A stretch of 11,732 nucleotides of DNA, taken from an uncultured Pseudomonadota bacterium (GTDB taxonomy: Bacteria > Lernaellota > Lernaellaia > Lernaellales > Lernaellaceae). The notes below the pieces were generated by a model, which saw only the letters and a list, made by a program, of their open reading frames with translations, did no database searches and was not told the origin of the DNA. The stretch is taken from the NCBI GenBank assembly GCA_937967875.1, contig CALBTQ010000750.1, positions 1 through 11,732 of the forward strand. Reading direction: 5' to 3'. Shown piece after piece: positions 1-5,545 of the stretch. Position 1 is the stretch's first letter. Every line of letters begins with the position of its first letter. The translations under genes and the position numbers were made by a program.

Positions 1-50
1 GGCGAACACCGAGATCTACACTCTTTCCCTACACGACGCTCTTCCGATCT
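1..50 (+). other. Illumina P5/TruSeq universal adapter remnant (artefact)
   Basis: These 50 bases match the 3' part of the Illumina P5/TruSeq universal adapter, recalled from memory, at 49 of 50 positions. The single difference is an A at position 6 where the adapter has C. The match ends with the adapter's own last bases, CTTCCGATCT, exactly at base 50, which is where a library insert would begin. This is an untrimmed adapter at a contig end and not part of the organism's genome. Confidence 0.97.
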
Positions 51-79
51 TTCACTCCCTATCATGTGAGGGATTTCGT

Positions 80-86
80 GGAGGAG
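80..86 (+). promoter_or_regulatory. Shine-Dalgarno site deciding the start of the TatD-radical SAM gene
   Basis: GGAGGAG lies 7 bases before the ATG at 94 but only 1 base before the in-frame ATG at 88. Normal spacing therefore favours 94 as the start. It also gives the N-terminus typical of TatD proteins, with the DSHCH motif a few residues in. Confidence 0.7.
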
Positions 87-93
87 AATGTCC

Positions 94-1467
94 ATGTTGA
101 TCGACAGCCATTGCCATCTGGAGATGATCCAGTACAACCAGGATCGCGCGCAGGTCATCGCCCGCGCCATCGAGACCGGCATCGGGCGGATGATCACCGT
201 GGGCACCAGCCCCGACCTGAGCCGTCGCGCCGTGGAGATCGCCCAGGCGCACCCGGCCGTCTTCGCCACCGTGGGCATTCATCCGCACGACGTGAAGGAA
301 GCGACCGCCGACGATTACCGCGCCGTTCGCGACCTGGCGCGCCATCCCAAGGTGCTGGCCTACGGCGAGATCGGCCTGGACTTTTTCAAGGACTACAGCC
401 CCCGCCCGATGCAGCGCGACCATTTCCGCCGCCAGATCCGCCTGGCGCGTGAACTCAATCTTCCGTTGATCATTCACGACCGCGACGCGCACGAGGAGAC
501 GCTCAAGATTCTGTTGGAGGAAGGCGACCGTTACCGCGGCGTGTTTCACTGCTTCGCCGGCGACGAGGATTTCGCGCGGCGAGTCATCGACCTGGGTTTC
601 CACATCAGCTTCACCGGCACGATCACCTACGCGAAGGCGGGGCAGGACATCGTCGCCCATCGCGTGATCCGGCAAACGTCGTTGGACAAGCTGCTGGTCG
701 AAACCGACGCGCCGTACCTGACGCCCACGCCCTATCGCGGCAAGCGCAATGAGCCGGCGCACGTGCGTTACGTCGCCGAAAAAATCGCCGAACTCAAGGG
801 ATTGTCGGTCGACGAAGTGGCCCGGCAGACGACGCTCAACGCCTATCGCCTCTTCCACTTCGAAACCAAGGGCATGACGCCGGCCGTCGTTTACGAGCAC
901 AAAAACGCGCTGTACATCAACCTCACCAGCCGCTGCACGAACCGGTGCTCGTTCTGCGCCAAGTTCCCCGACTTCCTGCTGGGCGGGCACTACCTGTACC
1001 TGGAGCCGCAAAACGAACCGACCGTCGAACAGGTGCTCGCGGCAATTCCCGAACCGGCGGCGCACACCGAGATCGTCTTTTGCGGTTTCGGCGAGCCGAC
1101 GCTGCGCTGGGCCGACCTGCTGGCCGTCGCCAAACAGTTGAAGAAACGCGGCGCGCGCCGCATTCGCCTGAACACAAACGGCCACGCCGACCTGATCAAC
1201 AAACGGCCGGTCGCCAAAGAGATGAAAGGCGTAATCGACGCGGTCAGCGTCAGCCTCAACGCCGCCGACGCCGCCACGTATCAGCAGCTTTGCGGGCCGT
1301 CCTTCGGTGCACAAACGCATGCCGCGATCGTCGACTTCATCGGCCAGGCCAAGCGCTACGTGCCCGAGGTCACCGTCAGCGCGGTGGCCGTGGAAGGCTT
1401 GGATATCGAGGCGGTGCGGCGTCTGGCCGAGACCATGCTCGGGGTCGCTTTCCGCCGGCGCGGATAA
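94..1467 (+). CDS. TatD-family hydrolase fused to a radical SAM domain
   Basis: The protein has 457 residues from the ATG at 94; an in-frame ATG at 88 would add two. Residues 1 to about 256 are a complete TatD-type metal-dependent hydrolase. Visible metal or active-site motifs are HCH (6-8), GEIGLDF with the Glu at 92, the His in LIIHDRDAH at 128, VFHCF with His 152, and ETDAPYL with Asp 205. TatD proteins are deoxyribonucleases or related phosphodiesterases in the cytosol. Residues from about 260 to the end form a radical SAM domain with CTNRCSFC (CX3CX2C, first Cys at 281) for a 4Fe-4S cluster, GFGEPT near 331 and LNTNGH near 359. A radical SAM protein encoded next to tatD is a known family; here both are one chain. 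The substrate of the radical SAM half is unknown. It is the first gene after the adapter, so its upstream context is lost. The stop is at 1465-1467. Confidence 0.9.
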   Translation: MLIDSHCHLEMIQYNQDRAQVIARAIETGIGRMITVGTSPDLSRRAVEIAQAHPAVFATVGIHPHDVKEATADDYRAVRDLARHPKVLAYGEIGLDFFKDYSPRPMQRDHFRRQIRLARELNLPLIIHDRDAHEETLKILLEEGDRYRGVFHCFAGDEDFARRVIDLGFHISFTGTITYAKAGQDIVAHRVIRQTSLDKLLVETDAPYLTPTPYRGKRNEPAHVRYVAEKIAELKGLSVDEVARQTTLNAYRLFHFETKGMTPAVVYEHKNALYINLTSRCTNRCSFCAKFPDFLLGGHYLYLEPQNEPTVEQVLAAIPEPAAHTEIVFCGFGEPTLRWADLLAVAKQLKKRGARRIRLNTNGHADLINKRPVAKEMKGVIDAVSVSLNAADAATYQQLCGPSFGAQTHAAIVDFIGQAKRYVPEVTVSAVAVEGLDIEAVRRLAETMLGVAFRRRG

Positions 1468-1469
1468 CC

Positions 1470-1498
1470 TTTCCCTCCCTTCAAATATTTGCTATACT
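1470..1498 (+). promoter_or_regulatory. Candidate sigma70 promoter, extended -10, for the AgmX/PglI-domain gene
   Basis: TATACT at 1493-1498 is preceded by TG and one base (1490-1492), giving an extended -10 (TGCTATACT) that matches TATAAT at five of six positions. The -35 region near 1470-1475 (TTTCCC) is poor, which extended -10 promoters tolerate. It lies in the short gap between two genes, 32 bases before the next start codon, so the small exported protein can be transcribed on its own. Confidence 0.5.
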
Positions 1499-1529
1499 TC
1501 CCCATAGAGCAACTGTTTCGGGAGGGGCC

Positions 1530-1913
1530 ATGAAAAAGATTGCTCTACTGCTCACCTTGGCGATGATCCTTTCGGTCGCCGTCGTCTATAGCCAGGAACC
1601 GCAAAAAGTCGTCGACAACAGCATGCTGGGGCGCCGCATCAAAATCGTGCTCAACCGCATTTCCGATGACGTGCTCGGCTGTTATCAAAAAGAGCTGAAC
1701 GCGAATCCGGAATTGAACGGCACGATCAAGTTGAAGGTGACCATCGACACCAACGGCGGGGCCAGCGCGATCGAAATCATCGAGGATTCGTTGCACAATA
1801 AATCGCTCAACGCCTGCATCATCAAGATTTTCGCGGATCGCACCTGGCCGCAGAACGGCGAGTCGGTGTACTTCGAGTACACCTACAATTTCATGCCGGC
1901 GGCGAAGGAGTGA
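1530..1913 (+). CDS. Small exported protein with an AgmX/PglI-like C-terminal domain
   Basis: The protein has 127 residues. The ATG at 1530 is preceded by GGAGGGG at 1521-1527. Residues 1-21 form a signal peptide: Lys-Lys, a hydrophobic stretch, then a probable cleavage site before QEP. There is no lipobox cysteine, so it is probably periplasmic or secreted. Residues about 45-125 resemble the AgmX/PglI C-terminal (TonB-C-like) domain. This shows in CYQKEL, NPELNGTIKLKVTI, a D-T-N-G-G turn, a variable helix, and a second Cys (NACIIK) before TWP. Cys 51 and Cys 96 are the paired positions of that family and could form a disulfide. In known proteins this domain usually ends a much longer membrane or FHA-containing protein; here it stands alone. 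The function is unknown. The open frame extends upstream to 945, but that part is a shadow of the preceding gene. Confidence 0.85.
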   Translation: MKKIALLLTLAMILSVAVVYSQEPQKVVDNSMLGRRIKIVLNRISDDVLGCYQKELNANPELNGTIKLKVTIDTNGGASAIEIIEDSLHNKSLNACIIKIFADRTWPQNGESVYFEYTYNFMPAAKE

Positions 1914-2936
1914 TTACTTCTCGCGGATTTCGTGCGGCGCTATCGTTTCGCCGGCCTTGATCTTCACCCCACGCAACACCGCGTAAGGGCCGATGTTCGC
2001 GCCCGCGCCGATCGTGCAATCTGTGATCTGCGCGCCCGCGCCGATCGTGCAGCCCTTGCCGACGCTCGTCACGCCGCGTAAGGCCACACCTGGTTCGAGC
2101 AGCGTGTCGCGCCCGACCTTCACGCCCACGTCCAGATAGGTCGCGTGCGGATCGATCGCCGTGACGCCCTCGATCATCAGCTGGAAGACGATCTCGCCGC
2201 GGATCATCTCGGCCGCCTCGGCCAGTTCCACGCGCGAGTTGATGCCCAGCACTTCCTCGGACTCGTCCATGATGAACGCCCGCACGGCTTTGCCGCGCGA
2301 GCGCGTCAGCTTGATCACGTCGGTCAGGTACAGCTCGCCCTGCGCGTTGTCCTTGCCGATGCGCCCCAACGCCCACCACAGCAGCTTGGCGTCCACCAGG
2401 TAGATGCCCGCGTTGACGATGTCGATCCGCCGCTGCACCGGCGTGGCGTCGCGCTCCTCGACGATCTCGTCCAGCAGCCCGCCCTCGCCGACCACGCAGC
2501 GCCCGTAGCCGGTCGGATCGGGCATGATCGTGGCCAGCACCGACATATCCATACCGGTTTTGTTGTGGAGGCGGCGCAACTCGCGCAGCGTTTCGGCGCG
2601 CAACAACGGCACGTCGCCCGAAAGAATCAACACGTCGCCGTCGTAGCCGCGCAGCGCGTTCCTGGCCTGCAAAACCGCGTGCCCAGTGCCGTCCTGGGTC
2701 TTCTGCTCTACGAAATCGATCGCCGCCTTGGGAAACAGCGCTTGCACCTCGGCGCGCACCTGCTCGCCCTGGTGGCCGATCACCGTCACCAGCCGCTGCG
2801 GCTTGAGGCTCAAGGCCGACGCGACGCTGTAATAGATCATCGGCCGCCCGCACAGCGGGTGACGCACCTTGGCCAGATCCGACTTCATCCGCGTGCCTTT
2901 GCCCGCGGCCAACAAAACGACGGCGATCGGTTTCAT
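1914..2936 (-). CDS. GlmU-like sugar-1-phosphate nucleotidyltransferase, lacking the acetyltransferase half
   Basis: The 340-residue protein is a cytosolic nucleotidyltransferase, probably UDP-N-acetylglucosamine pyrophosphorylase (UTP plus GlcNAc-1-phosphate), which supplies UDP-GlcNAc for peptidoglycan and surface glycans. Residues 1 to about 235 carry the GlmU N-terminal motifs: LAAGKGTRM (9-17), QDGTGHA (81-87), LSGDVPLL with Asp 108, GYGR near 143, VNAGIY near 174 and GINSRVEL near 231. Residues 265-335 are a short left-handed beta-helix of hexapeptide repeats. Full GlmU is about 456 residues. The acetyltransferase residues (E. coli Lys351, His363, Asn377, Lys392) fall beyond this C-terminus, so it should not make GlcNAc-1-phosphate. 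The start has GAGGGGG on the minus strand just upstream. It lies 18 bases downstream of the carboxyltransferase gene on the same strand, so the two are probably cotranscribed. Activity on another hexose-1-phosphate cannot be excluded. Confidence 0.87.
   Translation of the reverse strand: MKPIAVVLLAAGKGTRMKSDLAKVRHPLCGRPMIYYSVASALSLKPQRLVTVIGHQGEQVRAEVQALFPKAAIDFVEQKTQDGTGHAVLQARNALRGYDGDVLILSGDVPLLRAETLRELRRLHNKTGMDMSVLATIMPDPTGYGRCVVGEGGLLDEIVEERDATPVQRRIDIVNAGIYLVDAKLLWWALGRIGKDNAQGELYLTDVIKLTRSRGKAVRAFIMDESEEVLGINSRVELAEAAEMIRGEIVFQLMIEGVTAIDPHATYLDVGVKVGRDTLLEPGVALRGVTSVGKGCTIGAGAQITDCTIGAGANIGPYAVLRGVKIKAGETIAPHEIREK
1998..2051 (-). repeat. Two copies of a 21-base repeat coding left-handed beta-helix turns
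   Basis: A 21-base sequence occurs identically at 1998-2018 and 2031-2051, a period of 33 bases or 11 codons. On the minus strand each copy encodes CTIGAGA in the hexapeptide-repeat tail of the GlmU-like protein. Identity at the DNA level, not only in protein, points to a recent local duplication or gene conversion within the repeat domain. Confidence 0.8.
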
Positions 2937-2954
2937 GTTGTTTTCCCCCTCTTT

Positions 2955-4505
2955 TTACAAAGGAATGTTGCCGTGCTTTTTCGGCGGCAGCGTATCGCGC
3001 TTGTTGCGCAACATGGCCAGCGCCTCGATCAGCTTGCGGCGCGTTTCGCGCGGGAAGATAACCTCGTCGATGTACCCCCGTCCCGCCGCGGCGTACGGAT
3101 TGCTGAACTTCTCGCGATATTCCTCGACCAGTTTTTCGCGCTCGGCGCTGGGATCTTCCGCCGCTTTGATCTGCTTGCGGAACACCACGTTTACCGCGCC
3201 GGCCGCGCCCATCACCGCGATCTCGCCGTCCGGGTAGGCGTAGTTGATGTCGCTGCGCAGATGCTTGGAACCCATCACCAGGTACGCGCCGCCGTAGGAC
3301 TTGCGCAGCACGACGGTGATCTTGGGCACCGTGGCTTCGGCGTAAGCGTAGATCATCTTCGCGCCGTGCTTGATGATGCCGCCGTGCTCCTGGTCCACGC
3401 CCGGCAAAAAGCCCGGTACGTCGCACAGCGTGATGATCGGAATGTTGAACGAGTCGCAGAAGCGCACGTGCCGCGCGCCTTTGAGGCTCGCATCGATGTC
3501 CAGGCAGCCGGCCTTGACCATCGCGTTGTTCGCGACGATGCCCACCGCCTTGCCGCCCAGCGTGGCGTAGCCGACCACGAGGTTCTGGGCGTAATGCGCA
3601 TGCGTTTCCATGAAGCTGCCGCGGTCGAATACGCGCTCGATCACCTCGTGCACGTCGTAGGGCTGGTTCGGATTTTCCGGAATCATCGTGTCCAGTTCCG
3701 GCGCTTCGCGGCCGGCCGGATCGTCGACCTGATAGGCCGGCGAATCGTCCATGTTGTTGGCCGGGAAGTACGACAACAACCGGCGCACCGCCTGCAGGCA
3801 GGTCGCCTCGTCGGGCATCGCGAAGTGCGCCACGCCGCTGGTGACCGCGTGCGCGCCCGCGCCGCCCAGATCGTCCATGCTCACCTTCTCGCCGGTGACC
3901 GACTCGATCACGCCCGGGCCGGTGATGAACATGTGGCTGGTCTTGTCGACCATGAAGATGTAGTCGGTGATCGCCGGGCTGTACACCGCGCCGCCGGCGC
4001 AGGGGCCCAGGATCACGCTGATCTGCGGCACGACGCCCGAGGCCAGCGTGTTTCTTAAAAAGATGTCGCCGTAGCCGGCCAGGCTGTCCACGCCCTCCTG
4101 CACGCGCGCGCCGCCCGAGTCGTTCAGCCCGACGCAGGGCGCGCCGTTTTTCATCGCCAGATCCATCACCTTGCAGATCTTCTCGGCCACGACCTTCGAG
4201 AGGCTGCCGCCGAACACGGTGAAGTCCTGCGCGTAAGCGAAGACGGTCCGCTGATCGACCATGCCGTAGCCGATCACCACCGCGTCGCCGGGAATGACGC
4301 TCTTTTCCATCTCGAAATCGGTGCACCGATGGGTGACGAAACGGTCGATTTCGCGAAAGCTGCCCGGATCGAACAGCTGCTCCAGCCGCTCGCGGGCCGT
4401 CATCTTGCCCGCTTCGTGTTGCGCATCGATCCGCTTCTGCCCGCCGCCGAGTTTGGCTTGTGTATTCATCCGCTCGAGTTTGTCGATTGCCTTCCTCGTT
4501 TCCAT
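2955..4505 (-). CDS. Acyl-CoA carboxylase beta subunit (propionyl-CoA carboxylase / methylmalonyl-CoA carboxyltransferase type)
   Basis: The protein has 516 residues, normal for PccB and MmdA-type carboxyltransferases. These move carboxyl groups between carboxybiotin and an acyl-CoA, usually propionyl-CoA/methylmalonyl-CoA, as a cytosolic hexamer or at a membrane decarboxylase. Both crotonase-fold halves are present. The N-terminal oxyanion-hole loop is GPCAGGAVYSPA (about 167-178) and the C-terminal one is KSYGGAYLVMGS (about 402-413). The C-terminus KKHGNIPL is the family's usual ending. The start is ambiguous between GTG at 4508 and ATG at 4505; GAGG (4511-4514) sits 5 bases before the ATG, so 4505 is chosen. 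No biotin carboxylase, biotin carrier or decarboxylase membrane subunit is in the window, so propionyl-CoA carboxylase, sodium-pumping methylmalonyl-CoA decarboxylase alpha subunit and transcarboxylase cannot be separated. It is divergent from the lysine operon and upstream of the GlmU-like gene. Confidence 0.93.
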   Translation of the reverse strand: METRKAIDKLERMNTQAKLGGGQKRIDAQHEAGKMTARERLEQLFDPGSFREIDRFVTHRCTDFEMEKSVIPGDAVVIGYGMVDQRTVFAYAQDFTVFGGSLSKVVAEKICKVMDLAMKNGAPCVGLNDSGGARVQEGVDSLAGYGDIFLRNTLASGVVPQISVILGPCAGGAVYSPAITDYIFMVDKTSHMFITGPGVIESVTGEKVSMDDLGGAGAHAVTSGVAHFAMPDEATCLQAVRRLLSYFPANNMDDSPAYQVDDPAGREAPELDTMIPENPNQPYDVHEVIERVFDRGSFMETHAHYAQNLVVGYATLGGKAVGIVANNAMVKAGCLDIDASLKGARHVRFCDSFNIPIITLCDVPGFLPGVDQEHGGIIKHGAKMIYAYAEATVPKITVVLRKSYGGAYLVMGSKHLRSDINYAYPDGEIAVMGAAGAVNVVFRKQIKAAEDPSAEREKLVEEYREKFSNPYAAAGRGYIDEVIFPRETRRKLIEALAMLRNKRDTLPPKKHGNIPL

Positions 4506-4541
4506 CACTGCCTCGCAAAATGTTGGATTGGAACGGGGCTC

Positions 4542-4570
4542 AGTCTAGCACAATTATTAGCCGCGAAAAG
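4542..4570 (-). promoter_or_regulatory. Candidate promoter for the carboxyltransferase gene
   Basis: On the minus strand an extended -10, TGCTAGACT, has its hexamer TAGACT at plus coordinates 4542-4547, about 40 bases before the start codon. The -35 position 17 bases upstream reads CTTTTC, a weak match. It overlaps one arm of the palindrome at 4565-4580, so a repressor there could block this promoter. Support is by eye only. Confidence 0.3.
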
Positions 4571-4605
4571 GCCGGTTTTCCGCCGTTTCCCCGCGAGCGA
4601 AAAGG
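4563..4605. promoter_or_regulatory. Candidate operator region: palindrome and repeated GCGAAAAGG
   Basis: GCGAAAAGG occurs twice, at 4563-4571 and 4597-4605, 34 bases apart. The first copy runs into GAAAAGGCCGGTTTTC (4565-4580), whose outer arms GAAAA and TTTTC are inverted repeats. The second copy ends just before the -35 of the lysine operon promoter. This arrangement suits a regulator acting on both divergent promoters. No regulator gene is present in the window to link to it. Confidence 0.35.
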
Positions 4606-4609
4606 GGGG

Positions 4610-4638
4610 TTGAACCGCACATTTAGGCGGATTAGACT
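4610..4638 (+). promoter_or_regulatory. Candidate sigma70 promoter of the lysine fermentation operon
   Basis: TTGAAC (4610-4615) and TAGACT (4633-4638) are separated by exactly 17 bases, the optimal spacing, with four of six matches in each hexamer. The site lies 80 bases before the kce start codon, leaving a 5' leader of about 70 bases. The -10 hexamer is the same as in the divergent candidate promoter. I saw no convincing riboswitch structure in the leader. Confidence 0.45.
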
Positions 4639-4718
4639 CGCCACGACTTCGCGATTCGACACGGTACGGAAAGGACGAAAACAGGCCGGTCGCAGAGAAA
4701 ATCAACGAGGGAGAAATC

Positions 4719-5534
4719 ATGGCCAAACTGTTCATCACCTGCGCCGTGACCGGCGCCGAAACCACCCGCGAACAATGCCCCGGTCTGCCGATCACGCCGG
4801 CGGAGATCGCCGCGGAAGCCAAGCGCGCCTACGACGCCGGCGCGTCGATCCTGCACCTGCATGTGCGCCGCGACGACGGTACGCCCACGCAGGACAAAGC
4901 CGTGTTCGCCGAGGCCATCGAACGCATCGCCGACGCCTGCCCGATTCTGGTCGAAACGACCACCGGCGGCGCGGTCGGCATGAGCGACGAGGAGCGCCTG
5001 CAACCGATCGCCCTCTCGCCCGCGCTGGCCAGCCTCGATTGCGGGTCGGTCAATTTCGGCGACGAGATTCTGCCCAACAGCCTGCCGCAGATGCGTGTAT
5101 ACGCCCAGCGGATGCGCGCCGCCGGCGCCAAGCCGACGCTCGAATGCTTCGACCTGGGGCACGTGCACAACGCCAAGCTGCTCATCAAAGAAGGTCTGCT
5201 CACGCCGCCCTATCATTTCAGCTTCGTCATGGGCGTGCCCGGCGGCGTACCGGCCGACATCAAATCGCTGCTGGCGATGATCGACGCTCTGCCCCCCGAC
5301 AGCCTGTGGTCGGGCATCGGCGTGGGCGGACGCGGCAGCGCGTTCATGCAGCCGGCGACGATACTGCTCGGCGGCAATCCGCGCGTCGGTTTCGAGGACA
5401 ACATCTACCTGCGCAAAGGCGTCAAAGCCGACAGCAATGCGCAGTTTGTGGATCAGGTGGCGCGCCTCATCGAGGCGATGGGCCACGAGGTGGCGAGTGT
5501 TGAGGACACGAAAAATAGTATGCATCTAGAATGA
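4719..5534 (+). CDS. kce: 3-keto-5-aminohexanoate cleavage enzyme
   Basis: Kce is a zinc-dependent beta-keto acid cleavage enzyme of the lysine fermentation pathway. It condenses 5-amino-3-oxohexanoate with acetyl-CoA to give 3-aminobutyryl-CoA and acetoacetate. The 271-residue protein is a single TIM-barrel domain of normal length. Its N-terminus TGAETTRE contains Glu 14, and the metal-binding HLH is at 46-48 (LHLHVR). Glu 142 lies in LECFDLGH, GVPGG near 172, and R222, E226, D227 in the NPRVGFEDN segment. These fit the residues described for the Candidatus Cloacimonas enzyme with a small offset. GAGGGAG at 4707-4713 precedes the ATG. It is the first gene of the operon. The BKACE family has members with other substrates, but the kdd-kam neighbours make the lysine-pathway assignment strong. 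Confidence 0.93.
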   Translation: MAKLFITCAVTGAETTREQCPGLPITPAEIAAEAKRAYDAGASILHLHVRRDDGTPTQDKAVFAEAIERIADACPILVETTTGGAVGMSDEERLQPIALSPALASLDCGSVNFGDEILPNSLPQMRVYAQRMRAAGAKPTLECFDLGHVHNAKLLIKEGLLTPPYHFSFVMGVPGGVPADIKSLLAMIDALPPDSLWSGIGVGGRGSAFMQPATILLGGNPRVGFEDNIYLRKGVKADSNAQFVDQVARLIEAMGHEVASVEDTKNSMHLE

Positions 5535-5540
5535 GGAGGT
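5533..5540 (+). promoter_or_regulatory. Shine-Dalgarno site deciding the kdd start
   Basis: GAGGAGGT overlaps the kce stop codon (TGA, 5532-5534) and lies 5 bases before the ATG at 5546. The in-frame ATG at 5531 lies upstream of this site and has no comparable site of its own, so 5546 is taken as the start. The overlap suggests translational coupling of kce and kdd. Confidence 0.75.
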
Positions 5541-5545
5541 ATGTC

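Noticed and set aside
52..1320. 422-codon open frame on the minus strand
   Set aside because: It is antisense to the TatD-radical SAM gene, has no motif and no ribosome binding site, and reaches almost to the adapter.
1452..1463. Hairpin CCGC-CGGC-GCGG at the end of the TatD-radical SAM gene
   Set aside because: The four-base stem has no T run after it, so it is not supported as a terminator.
945..1529. Upstream extension of the AgmX/PglI-domain gene
   Set aside because: The frame is open but overlaps the radical SAM domain in another frame and reads as Arg-rich shadow sequence. The ATG at 1530 has a strong ribosome binding site and a proper signal peptide.
2145..4058. 637-codon open frame on the plus strand
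   Set aside because: It is antisense to the same two genes, of low complexity (His, Arg, Val, Ala rich), with no recognisable motif. Long antisense frames are expected in GC-rich coding DNA.
1891..4518. 875-codon open frame on the minus strand
   Set aside because: It is a shadow frame of the GlmU-like and carboxyltransferase genes. The translation is rich in Arg, Gly and Asp with no domain motifs, while another frame of the same strand encodes two clear enzymes.
5531..5545. Earlier kdd start at ATG 5531
   Set aside because: It precedes the strong Shine-Dalgarno site, which is correctly spaced for the ATG at 5546.
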